Source of the DNA: Crotophaga sulcirostris
Lineage: Eukaryota > Chordata > Aves > Cuculiformes > Crotophagidae
Assembly: GCA_013397455.1 (NCBI GenBank)
Contig: VYZB01000294.1
Span: 62,001-126,000 of the forward strand
Direction of reading: 5' to 3'
DNA length: 64,000 bases
The notes beneath the pieces were generated by a model, which was not told the origin of the DNA, ran no database searches, and saw only the letters and a program-made list of their open reading frames with translations. This document shows positions 11,117 through 23,400 of this stretch, piece by piece. How positions within the stretch are numbered: the first letter of the stretch is position 1; each line of letters starts with the position of its first letter. Made by a program: the position numbers and the translations under genes.

Positions 11117-11935
11117 AATTTTGCCTCAGTCTTCACTGGCAACCACTCTCCTCACCCCTCCAGGATCAAGGAACAATAAAATGGCGATAAGAGGGTTAGA
11201 GTGCCTCCCACTGCGAGGGAAGATCAGGTTAATGTCCACCTGAGGAGCCTCAACATGTATAAGTCTATGGGACCTGATGAAGTGCACCCTGGAGTCGTGA
11301 GGGAATTGACTGATGTGGTTGCCAAACCACTCTCCAACATATTTGCGAAGTCATGACAGTCAGGGGAACTACTTTGTGATTGGAGGGGCAACGTTGTGCC
11401 CATTTTTAAAAAGGGTACAAAATATGACCCTGGGAACTACTGACCTGTCAGCCTCACCTCTGTGCCTGGGGAACAGATCTTCATAGAAGCTATGTTAAAG
11501 CACTTAGAGGACAGGGAGGCGATTTGAGACAGATATCATGGCTACACCAAGGACAAGTCCTGTCTGACCAACCTAGTGGCTTTTTATGATAGGGTTACAA
11601 CATCAGCGGACACAGGAAAAGCAATGGGTGTCATCTGTCTGGACTACTCTAAAGCCTTTGACACAGGGCTTTAAATGGGAAGGGGGAAGATTTAGATTGG
11701 ACTTTAGGAAGAAATTCTTTACAATAAGGGTGGTGAGACACTGGCACAGGCTGCCCAGGGAAGCTGCGGATGCCTCCTCCCTGGAAGTGTTCAAGGCCAG
11801 GTTGGATGGGGCCTTGAGCAGCCTGGGCTGGTGGGAGGTGTCCTTGCCCATGGCAGGGGGGTTGGAACTGGATGATCTTTAAGGTCCCTCCCAACCCAAA
11901 CCATTCTATAATTCCACTCTATGATTCTAAATGGG
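11117..11935 (+). mobile_element. CR1 LINE, internally deleted copy C
   Basis: Starts in the ORF2 segment between endonuclease and reverse transcriptase (TTGCCTCAGTCTTCACTGG), runs through the first RT motifs, then jumps at about 11667 to the ORF2 C-terminus and the 3' UTR. It ends with ATGATCTTTAAGGTCCCTCC, CCCAAACCATTCTAT and a degenerate ATTCTATG tail to about 11930. The missing part covers the RT palm (GVPQGS and FADD boxes) and most of the thumb, roughly 1 kb judged from CR1 organisation. The T-rich stretch just before the start (11093-11116) may mark the insertion junction. Confidence 0.93.
11341..11882 (+). pseudogene. Broken CR1 ORF2 (RT fingers fused to C-terminus)
   Basis: The upstream part encodes the start of the CR1 reverse transcriptase in pieces: PIFKKG, a GNY-stop-PVSLTS block where consensus CR1 has an uninterrupted [28 protein letters not shown], and [10 protein letters not shown] at about 11640-11669. 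Stops and frame changes interrupt it. After the deletion junction, another frame carries [38 protein letters not shown] and FKARLDGALS, ending at 11882. The join is therefore also out of frame. The catalytic aspartate box is absent. This is a dead copy; any continuous reading frame across the junction is artificial. Confidence 0.85.
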
Positions 11936-12893
11936 AATCATTTTGAACTTAGATTTTTAGTAGTTATGTTTATCTTTGTGTCAGAATCGCCATTAGACAA
12001 GGAGGAGAGGAGAAAGTGAAAACCCTGTATTTGTGGAATGTTTTTATTGCTCATGTTTAAAATCAAAAAGGAAAATTATATAGTTCTATTGATGAATGAG
12101 TTCTACTAAAGTGTCCACTTTCGGACTTTATATGGCTTGATAGCTCCCTCTGTGATTCAGTAAGAACCACAGGGAAATTCAAAGGAAATTCACAAGAGTG
12201 ATGGGGAAAGTCTTCACCTTCTAGACTTATTGTTCATCTAATTCCCTAACATAATTACTTTTTAAGCATTAATTTTTTTCTAAAAATAGAAAAATATGTA
12301 AACAAAAAGATACTTTTTAAAAAACAATGTGCCTCTCTGAAGAATATAGAAAGTGATGCTGAACTATTTAAAGACATAGATTGGTCCTGTAAACTTACCT
12401 AAGAATTGATTTTAAATTGGTTTCTATTCAAAAGGATATGATAATGCTTAATATCCCAGCTTTGCATTCTACAAAAAAGAATCCCTATACTGAGACTTAT
12501 GAGACACATGAACTGAGGGGATAATGCTATAGGAACAGTTTCATCACAGTTGGTTTGAAAGCTGTTTTATACTGAAGTTGAAAAGCGAAACACAGCATCT
12601 CCAAAATTTTCCAGCGTAACAACAAAGATGGAGAATACAAAAGCCAATAATTATCTTTGTATTGCTAAATGCTCATTTCCCAGGAAACTGAGTTCAGGGC
12701 CTTTCCTTAACTTACCCTGCATTCAGCTTCTTCCTGTGAACACACACGTAACTGCATGCTACAGTGTAAGAAATATTTATTTATGTAATGTAAACCAAAT
12801 TTTTTCATTACTTCCTTCTAAAATGGACTTACCCAGTGAATTTTAAACCTATACATCCTTTTCCCTCAACTGTTTTTCCTTCTGGAGACACAT
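11936..12893. other. Anonymous AT-rich DNA, no gene seen
   Basis: No repeat or exon recognised. Only short chance open frames. Confidence 0.55.
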
Positions 12894-13042
12894 AAATAAT
12901 ATCTTGAGGGTGTTTCCTCTTAATGAGGTAATAATTCCCATATCCTGGGCTGAATAAACTTGAGGCCAAAGGCCTAGGTGTTTATTAGCAGAGGATGTGG
13001 TTATTAACAAATTTAACAGGAAGCACCCTCAAGTTATTATTT
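12894..13042. repeat. 149-bp imperfect palindrome (long hairpin)
   Basis: The left half (12894-12967) and the reverse complement of the right half (12970-13042) align over their whole length. The outer ~25 bp match with only a few differences (AAATAATATCTTGAGGGTG against AAATAATAACTTGAGGGTG), and the inner parts share ATCCT, GCT and AATAAAC blocks with small gaps. The centre is GGCCAAAGGCC at 12964-12974. By eye roughly three quarters of positions could pair. There is no coding potential. Possibilities are a fold-back or MITE-type DNA transposon relic, or a structured RNA or conserved hairpin element. The family is not identified. Confidence 0.8.
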
Positions 13043-15349
13043 TATTGGCATTTCTAATGATTATGCATTTGAGAACTAATTGGTTGAAAAATAATAGTTA
13101 TACTTTTAAGAAGGCAGGTGAAGTAGAAAATAATTTATAGGCAGGCTTATGGCAAACAAATCTTGTATCAGTCTGCTACCTTCTGAAATGGGTAGTGATA
13201 TCAGAGTTAGGAGGAACAGTATGCTTTCAAGTATTGTTGCCTTGGGCACTTCAGGTCAGCGTGCCACTCCTCTTAATGCAAGAAAGCCATGGAAGTCTTG
13301 GCTTTCAAGGCAAAGCTAGTTAGGTCATGCATCATTTTAAGACACTGTGGTTATTTGTCAACAACAGAGGCAGCAAAAGCACATGAATTTGTGAAGTTTG
13401 CTTGTTGTTAGCTCTAATAAGTGACAATTGGCATCCTAATCCTCTTTAGTAAGGGAGTTTTGCCCCCAAAGGAAGAATAATAATTAGCTTAGCACTTAGA
13501 AAAACTGATTCTCATCTCTGGATCTTAGTTGGTTTTGCAGAGATGGACAGAGGAACTGAGACAAAGGGAACTTAACGAGTATGCCAAGTTCCTGTCATAA
13601 GTAAACAGTAGTTTGGAGAAGACTCTGTACTCTTATGTCTGGTGTTCTAGTCATGTTTCTTCTTCTGCCTCGTAATACCTCTGTCCTGCAAATATTTGTG
13701 CCGCATGAATAGATTCAGAGGCCTTAACTCCCTTTACCAGACATCTACCACTGTGGATAGAGTTTCATTTACAATGCTTTTCATTTTGTAAGATGCAAAC
13801 ATTGGCAGAGTGCAGATGTACTGATGAGAACGCGCAAACTGCCCAGAAACTCAAAACTAAGCACGTATGTAGGTATTTGCAAGAACTGAGTCTGAGACAC
13901 TCAATGATGTTTAGTTTCACTTATGAAATCAACAACCATGTAAAATCCTACCAGCTTCCTTTTATTGGTACAGAACAGGAACGTATTGGATTTAAACATA
14001 CAAAAAGGTGATTCAGTGAACTGACAAGTCTCTGCTGTTCTTTGTTTAGGGCAGAAATTGTAGTGAAGTATTTTCAGGTTAACTAGCATCTGGGATTCAA
14101 ATTTTTGCCAGGCTTGATACCACCCATTAAATACAGAGTAGGGACTAATTGCTATGCCAACAGCTTAAGCTGAATATAGGATGCTAAGTTCCTCATGTTA
14201 AAACAAAACCAAAAATACAATAGCTACTTATGTTTTGGCTACTATAACAGAACAAACATCTTAATAGGCAGAGAGGACACAAACAGATGTTCTAATTGCA
14301 CATCTGTGAGAAACTCATATTTGCTAGTTCCACTGTAGCTTGACCTCCTTACCTCAGGAAGTTTAAGTCCCATAGGACTTAAATGATTTTTTGATCTGGA
14401 TGCAATGAATATTGTAGAAACAAGCTGTATTTCTAAGAAGTTAAATACATCCTCATTCAGTGTAGTACTAATTAATGTTGGAAAGGAATATGCACTCAGC
14501 TTTAATTGAAGTGGGGATATCAACATTGATCACTGTATGCTTGAATAAGTGGGAGGAAAAGTGAAATATACAGAGGATATGATATTTGGAAACTGGAGGA
14601 ATGTGGAGACAAGGGAATATATATCTTTCATATCTTACATATATCTTTCTCTTTAGGCTTCTAGAAGATTTTTTCTGAGATGGACAAAACAAAATCCAAT
14701 GCAAAGATATTACTTTTTGTAGCAGACTAACAAAGTTCCTCATACCCTACACTGGAGAACAGTTTTGTATCACAGTTCTCTAACCAGAAACTAGAAAAAA
14801 GCTTCATAAAGTATATGAAGCTTTTCTGTAAGTAAAGATTTATATTGACAGGTTTTTGCGAGAAGTTTCAAAAATAACAAATAATGAATATCAAGTGACT
14901 TTAGAATCAACTGCAACATAGAAGACTGCAAAATGATGTCCATACCTCTACACTGGAAAACTGACTATAGTATATTTGTATTAATTTTATTTTGTTTATT
15001 TTTTACAATATTTGCTTTATTGTTTTTGGTAAATATGCCTTAGACACAACAAGTATTCACCAGTGTGTGTAGCTTTGAGTATCTTAGGAGTTCCCCTGAA
15101 GTCAACACTTATGTCAGATATGGGAAGACTCCAGTCCCAAACCCAGTGCTGGCTGTTAGGGCTATGTTATCTGCTTAGCTATGTATCTGTTCCTGCCAAC
15201 AACGGTTACACTATGTTGAACTGAAGTACCACAAATCATTAGGTTTATAACTGCAATAATTTTTATATACATCTGCCTAAAATCAGTGCAGAGGAATAAA
15301 TAAATGACATGAAAGTTGATTTGCTCAACCTGCTAGAGATCACTCTAGG
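13043..15349. other. Anonymous AT-rich DNA, no gene seen
   Basis: No repeat family, RNA gene or credible exon recognised. Open frames stay below 100 codons with no domain. Confidence 0.55.
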
Positions 15350-15722
15350 TCTTGTTTAGCCTGGAGAAGAGAAGGCTCCAGGGAGATTCTAGTGCTTAAA
15401 GGGAGCCCACTGGAAAGCTGGGAAGGGACTTTTTCTCAGGAAGTGCAGTGGTAGGATAAGGGCGAACAGTCTTAGGCTGAAAGAGGGGAGATTTAGATTA
15501 GATATTAGGAAGAATTTTTTTACTGTGAGGGTGGTGAGGCCCTGGCACAAGTTGCTCAGGGAGGCTGTGGCTGCCCCATCCCTGGAGGTGTTCAAGGCCT
15601 ATTTGGATGAGGCATTGAGCAACCTGATCCAGCGGGAGGCGGCTCTGCCCATGGCAGGAGGGGTGGAACTGGATGATCTTTAAGGTCCCTTCCAACCCAA
15701 ACCATCCTATGAATCTGTGATC
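15350..15722 (+). mobile_element. CR1 LINE, 5'-truncated copy D
   Basis: Begins in the late ORF2 coding block (AGCCTGGAGAAGAGAAGGCT) and runs through AGATTTAGATTAGATATTAG, GAGGGTGGTGAGGCCCTGGC, CCCATCCCTGGAGGTGTTCA and the 3' UTR block ACTGGATGATCTTTAAGGTC. It ends CCATCCTATGAATCTGTGAT. This is the C-terminal ~100 codons of ORF2 plus the 3' UTR, with small indels breaking the frame (RT-domain residues are absent). A near-palindrome CTAGAGATCACTCTAG lies directly before the 5' junction. Flanking GATCACT occurs on both sides, but it is too short to call a target duplication. Confidence 0.93.
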
Positions 15723-18700
15723 ACTATACTTTTTGGTTTTCTTTTTTTAATATGTTAAACCAACCCGCAGTTAATTTTGCTAAAGGAAAGTGAGATTGAA
15801 GGAAGTAATAAGTCCACTGCTGTAGAGGAATGTATGGATCTTTCCAGCTGAGAGCAAAATGTCTGTAATCAGTATGGAAGCACCTGGAGCATGTGTTCCT
15901 CCTCCACAACTCAGTTCTGGCCAGCTGTGTGATTGTATCCTTGTTTCCATGTGCTCATGGATGTGATCTGACTCACAGACACAGACTGGCAGTATGTTAG
16001 AATAACTCCTAATGCCTAAAAAAAGTGAATTGAGAAAGCAAAATGGTGAGAAGAAAGAGCAGAAGGAAGATAGTAAGGAAGCAAGGAGGAGAATACAGCG
16101 ATAAGAAGTGAAAGTGTGGAGAAACTCACTAAATGAGCTATTGGGAAAGGAAGGCATTCCTTCTGCTTATTGGGCCTCCTGCTGATGGTACCACTGGCTT
16201 GTTTTGCTGGGATCTGGGTGATCATGACAACCAAGGAAAGGAGCTGTCTCTCTGTTTCATAGCACTAGCTCTCTGGGGTGTTTTGGAGATTGCTGAGGGG
16301 TGGGAGAATGGAAAGGAGTGATCACCTGAAGTATATACCGGGTGCATCAGTGATGGCTGGCTCTTTATCTAGCTCTGAACTTGCCCACTTGCCAAGCTGG
16401 GAGACTAAAGTTTGTTTCATGGAAGACAGATTTCTTTAATAGAGGGTTATAATCCATTTTCTAGGCTTTAAACTCAACTAACTTCTAAGGACATATCTTG
16501 TTAGTATTAGAAAATAAGAGATCAGGATTACAAAAGTATTGATTTATATATCTGAAATACAAAGAAAACTCACAAAATCAGTAGGAAGACACACACATGC
16601 ATTCATGCATATGTAATTTGTATAAATTTCTGTCCAAAGGATGACTACTTTAATGACAGGATTATTACATAGCAAGCATTAGTCCAGTATTTTCTATTTG
16701 TTATTCTTTTCATACAATTTCACACCTCCTTTTTCATGTCACCGTTTTTCTCTTGCCTTGCAGTTTTCATGTTATTTCTTTATGGATTCTGAAATATTTT
16801 TTGTGGCACATGGAAATGTGTGAATTAGAAGGCAAATAATTCCTTCATACGTATTTGAGGAGCTAAGACATGACTTCTAAATGTCTACTTATCTTTTACT
16901 GAGGCTGGTATGAGAACTTCCTCCAGGTGTTTTCCATTAACAAGATGGTGTACAGCAAATGCATTTCATACATGTTATGTATTGTGCCTGTGTTACTGTC
17001 TGGGTCTATTGTAAGACTATTTATTGAGGAAATCGTTGAAGAGTTCATATATACAATTTTAATAGCGCAATTTCCCTTTCCCTAAAGGTGATTTATATAC
17101 ATATGTCAAATTTTAAATATATGACTCCCAAAATGGCAGCCACAAAACACAAGACCGTGGTCATATAACTCAACTCCACTGTCAAAGAAAGACTATATTT
17201 TAGGACTTTGACACCATTGTCATAAAAATGGCTTAAAATAAAAGTAATTGAAAGTCAAATGCTATTTTGAAAGAGAATGGGACAGTAACTGGCTGTTCTT
17301 AAAGTTCCTGTGCTGATGGGTTTATGTTACATGTAAACCTTGTGACTCGGCATTGCTAAAGCTAAAAAATTAAAATTAAGAAAGAAAAAGAGATCATGCA
17401 GCTATTCAATTACAAGGCAAATTCAGCTCTGAGCTGAAAGCCTTCATTTAACTTTGTTAGTATACGAATGACTCTCAATCTGGAGAATCAAAGTCCATCT
17501 GTCCTGCAGCATATACATAATGAGAAGGAAACACACATGTCTTTCTCCTTTCCTGTCCTTGCAGAAAGCTCCCATGGCAGCAGAGTTGGCAAGGTTCTGC
17601 TTTTTTTTTGTTCCCAGCACACCAGCTTGTGCCCCTTCGGATGCTATTACTGCTGGGTTCAAATAACGTATTTCTTTATGTTCAAGTTAGTCAAAGGACA
17701 AAAGTATTAGTATTATAGAATCACTGTGTATAAATTTATGGGCAAAGTAGACTTATAAAACTTGTGGTTGTTATAGTTTAAAAATGAACTTTATTTCAGT
17801 AAGAGCAGGTCCAGAATTACCCTAAATTATTGTACCTTTCAGTGCACAGCAGTCTATCAGGGTAACAGCTTTTTTATATACACAGCTTATTCTTAGAAAT
17901 GAAAAATAAGATGATATTTTTGTCTGTAGCTTTGAAGGAAAACAAATAGTTATTCTGAGTTTGTGGGGCAAAAATGATGTACACACTGAGTTTCACCTCA
18001 TGAGGTTATTGACAGCGTGAGGACCTTGCTATAAACATAGTGTAAGTCTCCTATTACTCTGTACTCCTAAAGTTATTTTTTACACTCTAGCAAGATCCAG
18101 GATATTTACTGAAACCTGTGCTAATGAAATGATGGAAATTAGATGCACTGAAAATCACATCTCTTCATTATTGTGGTCGATGAGAGTCTGTAACTGGTCA
18201 GTATGCAACAATTCTTAAGATCCTCAAAAAATAGCGGTAGGGTTGATCTTGCAGTAAAAGATAATGAGCCAACATATAAGGACATTAAAACAAAAGCTTC
18301 AACTTATGTAGTCTGGAAAAGACACAGAGATAATGTCAACTTTAATTACTGTTTTCTTCTGAACACAGGGAATAGGCCAAAGGGCATGAATGGAAATGAA
18401 AGAAGAATGGAAAACAGATGGTAGAAAGCATGCTACAGGAACTGGAATACAGGCAACACTATACATAATTTACCAAAGACAAAAAGGAGCCTTATGAGTT
18501 ATTTTGTCCCATTTTAAACAACATCATCTTATGGTCTGTTTCACAACAACGTTATTACTAAATCAAGTACCATTGATAGCAACTGCTGTATTGTTGCCAG
18601 GATTTAAAATTCTTCTTTCTCTAACTTTTATAAGACATCTTTGAAATATAGGTCTAGCAAAATTGGATGTTGAAAGATAGCCACATAAATTAACAGCTTG

Positions 18701-19167
18701 ACATTCAAAAGTGCTGGTCACCAAAGCCACAATATATTTCAGGGGCCACTGGTTGAATACCTGGCATTTTGGAAAAGATGGACATTGATTTAAATGCTTC
18801 AGTGTGGTATTAGGAGCCTAATTTTAATAAGCATTTTAAAGTAAGTAATGTCAATATTTATGATGATATATTGTAAAGTGCTATTGCTTTGTTTTAGAGG
18901 TTTTCATCCAGATAGGAAATCATTTAGTCCAGGCAGAATTTTTTTCCCTTTTCTAACAGCAGACCCCTCAAAGTTCAGTGAACTGATTAAGAGAATGATC
19001 CCATTGTGCAGTGGGCAGGTCTTGAAGTCTGAAATCAGAAAGAAAGACTTTAAGTCACAGTAAGCCATAGAATTGTGGAACACAAAGACCAAATTGTAAC
19101 CTTTGCAATTAATCCTAAAGTTCTTTTTTTTTTTATTAAACTTATTCTTCCCTCCTCCAAATGTTGT
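15723..19167. other. Anonymous AT-rich DNA, no gene seen
   Basis: Nothing recognisable as a gene or transposon. Open frames up to 125 codons (minus strand near 15780-16157) are low-complexity and lack domains. Confidence 0.5.
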
Positions 19168-19340
19168 CCACATATATTCTTCTGTGTCTTGGGCTTAAGA
19201 AACACACAGAAGATAGATAGTTAGGTGTATAATGAAAAGAAGTAACTTTGTATCTACTGTGGGTATTTTGAAAGATGGGTTTAAACAAGCAATCTTCTTA
19301 TCTATTTAACCATGAAGCAAATTTATCTAGAAAAATATCC
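19168..19340 (+). repeat. Direct repeat, copy 1 (~173 bp)
   Basis: Matches 20245-20412 in the same orientation at roughly 85% by eye. Shared blocks include TATTCTTCTGTGTCTTGGGC, TTAGGTGTATAATGAAA, CTTCTTATCTATTTAACCAT and AGAAAAATATC. Copy 1 carries a short GATAGATAGTTAG insertion-like difference. There is no CR1 similarity and no coding potential. Confidence 0.85.
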
Positions 19341-20244
19341 ATGGGGATACACTGACTGAAGGTCAGCTTCTTCCAGGTAGGTCTCTGGGGCCATACCCTT
19401 GACTTCATACTGGGACTGTCACTGATATGCAGCAACAGTTTGCTCTCCAAATACTAGCTGAGGGGTCTTAGTGGACCAGCAACAAAAAAGTACCTTGCAA
19501 TGGTCAGCTCCTGTTTTAGAGGCTCAACAACCAGCTGGCATGTGTAAGTGAATGTAAATTCAATGGTGTGGGTACTGCCTGCTGGTAGTTCTTGTGCCTG
19601 CACCATGCTCATGCTTATTTGAGCTTCTGAACTAGATTTTGTGTATGTGTGTGAGTTTGAAGCCATGCCCTTCTTGAGTCAGCTTAACCACATACACCAT
19701 TCTCCCCAGTCTGTCAGCAATAATGGTGTTATTCAGCATCATACAGGCCAGTAGTAGCTTTAGTAGCAGACAGCTCTCTTTTAGCTACCCCATATAATGT
19801 TTATGGGGAGCCAGGCCTGTGGTTTTCATGGGGAACTTCTAGTTTGTTGAGTTTTATCTAGGATGAAGCAGAATTGTGTTCAAATCATATGTGGAACATC
19901 ATGGCAGTTCTCTGAACAGCCTTCATCACAAGTGCTGTTTCAAAGGAGAGGAAAAAAGGCTGAATGGTTACTTGCAAACATGTTAACATAAGCTCAGTCA
20001 TCCCTAGGCTTCCAGCACCATGATGAGAGAAGGTAATGAGGTCATGGGTTGTTTTTTTAGGTTATAAAGACTGACTTTGAGAACTGAGGAAAAGTAAATA
20101 AAGGATTATTTATTAAATGAAGAAAGGATTATCCATTACAGGATAAATCTTGCTTGCTTTACATGTACAAATAGTTCCCATTGACAATGAACAAGTCAAA
20201 TACTTACATAAGATCTTTATAACTTTTTATGTATCCTTATAAAA
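19341..20244. other. ~900-bp interval between the direct repeats
   Basis: Unique sequence with no long open frame, no recognisable gag/pol motif, no clear primer-binding site after copy 1 and no polypurine tract before copy 2. This argues against a simple LTR retrotransposon. A small internal repeat of AAAGGATTAT occurs near 20101 and 20125. Confidence 0.5.
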
Positions 20245-20412
20245 CCACATGTATTCTTCTGTGTCTTGGGCTTAAGAAGCACACAAAAGTTAGTTAGGTG
20301 TATAATGAAACAAAGTCGCATTGTTTCTACTATAGATATCTTCAAAGATGCATTTAAACAAGAAAACTTCTTATCTATTTAACCATGAGGCAAAGTTATC
20401 CAGAAAAATATC
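20245..20412 (+). repeat. Direct repeat, copy 2 (~168 bp)
   Basis: Second copy of the unit at 19168-19340. Boundaries are sharp: similarity begins at CCACAT and stops after GAAAAATATCT, and flanking sequences on either side are unrelated. The pair may be two insertions of an unknown short element, or ends of a degraded larger one. Confidence 0.85.
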
Positions 20413-23400
20413 TAGATAATTAAGCCAGTTGCACTGGAGATTTTCCGTTGCTGTGAGAACAGAATGGTTGGGAAAAGAAAAGGAGGACTATGTAAAGCAT
20501 GAAAGCATTCGGAAGGTATTTAAACGGAAAGTTTCTCCTCCTCCTGCGCATTCCTCAGAGTATCTCAGAACACAGGGCAGGGCTAGCCCGAAGAACTCCT
20601 TGCTGAATAATGGTAACCTTTATTGTAAGCCACTACAAATTAATTTCAGACCAATTTTCTTCTGTCCCACCAGCTGTAGTTACTCAAGGCAGATTAACCA
20701 GAACATGTTTGGTTTCAGCCCCTATCCAACAGCATGAACTAAATACCACAATTATAGAGGTTCCCCACAGGGACAGTGTTAACTGTTAACTTAGTGATAT
20801 TCCTAGCTAATCTCAACTGTCCTGTCTCTGGGCTGAGTTTTTCCAAGGTACAAGTGCAATGTCGCTGAGGAATAGGGAAGACTGAGGTGCTTCTGTCATC
20901 CCGTGCATGGGTGATGCATGAATTCATACCCACAAGATATTCCACAGCATATGGGTGCCCTGCTCCTGCCCTGACATCTCTGTCAGCTGTACATGACACA
21001 TTTGTACTCAATGACTGTTTGTGCCATGAGTATTTCTGGTATTAAGTCACTTGGCAGTTTGTGCAGCCTTTAACTGATGTTATGCTCTGTATATTAGATA
21101 CAAAAACTGTTCTCATCATCTTTCATCCTTATTGATTCAGTTTTCAAATCATCCTGCCTTATGTTTCCCATAGTTTATCTTAGACATGCATAGATAATGG
21201 CCTTTCATTAAAAGAGAAGGAAACATTCAGCCTCCTGTTTTAATTTTATTCAGAGGAACAGCTGAATCCAAAAGGAAGATTTGGATATTTTCCCCTCTCT
21301 CTTTGAAAAGTCAGCTACTGAAATTGAGGAGAACAGACTTGAATCACCACTAGACAAACACATTCAGTGCTGCTCTGGAGTAACTCACAGACATTCTTTT
21401 CCCTGTGGTGAAATAATTTGTAATCTCTCATTTTTGTCTGAATGGCAAATGCCAAAACCTCAGTGTTTTCCATGAGGAGGAATTCTTGTCTTCTGACCAG
21501 CCCAGTTAGCTTCACAGCAAGAACTGGAAGTTAAGGTTATGGCAAAGGGAGGGTTTCCACATTCATAAGGAAGTAGACAGCAGTCATTTTCAGTCCTTTG
21601 ACCTCCTGTAGCACTGAGATATCAAGCATTAGAATTATGACACTGTACAAAAAGTTACTGAATCAGCTAATTCCTCAGGGCTTTGGCTGTTATCTCTATC
21701 TATAATTTTTCTCTGAAGAGAAGTTAATCTTAGACATTCAGCATGCAACTGAAGATCATGCCAGATCATTTTCACAGCAGCTATCAAGCACTCCATGCTA
21801 ACTTTTTCAAAAAAGTTGAAAAAGGAGAAAAAAAAAAAGGTAAAATGATGCATTCTCTCAGTTCCATGCTGGAGCGTATTTCCTCTCGTGATCACAGAAC
21901 ATGTGGCCATGGTATAACCTGTCACCTGTAATCAGAGTTCAGTCTTCAGCTTGACCTATGCTTGTGCTGTAACTTTTGCAGATCCTGTTTTTCATTAACT
22001 CAATTATAGGACAGTTTTTTATCCAGCTAATATATTTAACTAGACTTTTCCACATATCTTTTCCATGACAACTGCAGTCTTCCCTTGTACAGCTCCCCCA
22101 GAGTCTGGTTGCGAAGATTACTCTTCTAGAACATAGTTTTGAGTACATCCCCATTTCCTTGGCATCTCTTCACTCTCTGTTTGTCTTTGGTCTGAAGGCC
22201 TTTTCTTACCCTCTGCTGGTCACTATTGTGATGTCTCCATCCAGTCCATAACACCAGGCCCTATTGCAAACCTCTTGTTTTGTCCAATGAGCTCACCTTA
22301 ACTGTGTGTGGGCATGGCGATCTCTAAAGATACAGAAAGTGACTTCAATGCTCTCTTTCAAACTCCACTTCATTAATGTGCTACCACTCCAGCCCTTGGG
22401 GAAAGGTGATGGGTTGCATGGGATTGTGAGATTGTTTCACCATTTTTTTATGCTTTCATGCATGTCCACAGTTATTGCTTTTCTCCCACAACATGTGGCA
22501 CGGTCCTCCTCTTTGTGTCTGTGTACCATCTGGCATGATGGCGTGTGAGTTGGTAAGCAGGCACCCTTGGGAGGCTGTGACTGAACACCAACACTCCTCT
22601 GATTCCCAAGAATCTTGTTAGTCACCTTTGGCTCTTTAATCCTTTCTTCTCCTCAATGGATGGGCTTGTAAGCATGACCCACAAAGTCATCCAGACTCCC
22701 ATTCTCACACACTTTGCTGTCTCAATGTGGCTTTGTAGATAATGATCCCAGAAACACTGTTTTTTTCTTAGAGGGAGAGAGAAACCATGTGCCCTTTTTC
22801 ACCTTTGCATAATTTTTTCTCTAAAGCTGGCCACTGCCTTCAATCGATGGGGTCTGTTGGGTCCTTTCTTCCCTGGCTGATCTGTGTGTTTGTCTGTCCC
22901 ATCGCGTTTTTCTAGGTGATTCAATAACAGAAATTAAAATGTATTAGTAGGAAAAACAAATGTTATGTATACTGTAAAATGAATTAGTAGAGAGGTTATG
23001 TCCTCAAACGGATGCATCACAATTAGCAAGAGCTAATTAGCATATAAGTTCTGTATGATCATGGAAACTCTATTCATGTTCATATTCTATCTCAGAACTC
23101 TTCCAACCCTCCCAAAAGCTAGAAACAAGAATGCAGAGTTAGGGATGGGAGATGTTATACTGCTACTTCCAGCTCTGTCTCTTTCTAGCAAGTACTTTCT
23201 ATTTCTATGGGGTTGAAGTGTTTGCTTTTAAAATTAATTACAATAGGAATTAAGCATTTTACAATGGCTTTGTTTTAATGTGACTTTAAACAGAGATACA
23301 TTGTGAGCTATTGCAATCTGACATAATGATATATTCTTGGAATAATCACTGAATTTATCTTTGATGTAAAAAATATTAAAAATTAAACATTTTGATAGGT

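Noticed and set aside
15332..15722. GATCACT on both sides of CR1 copy D as a target-site duplication
   Set aside because: Only seven bases and not exactly at the element ends; CR1 insertions often lack clear duplications.
15780..16157. 125-codon minus-strand frame
   Set aside because: Ser/Phe/Leu-rich low-complexity translation of a purine-rich stretch; no homology recognised.
17710..17735. TATTATAGAATCACTGTG resembling a reversed CR1 tail
   Set aside because: No CR1 body follows it.
19168..20412. Direct repeats as the two LTRs of a small retroelement
   Set aside because: No TG...CA termini, primer-binding site or polypurine tract were seen, so I list them only as repeats.
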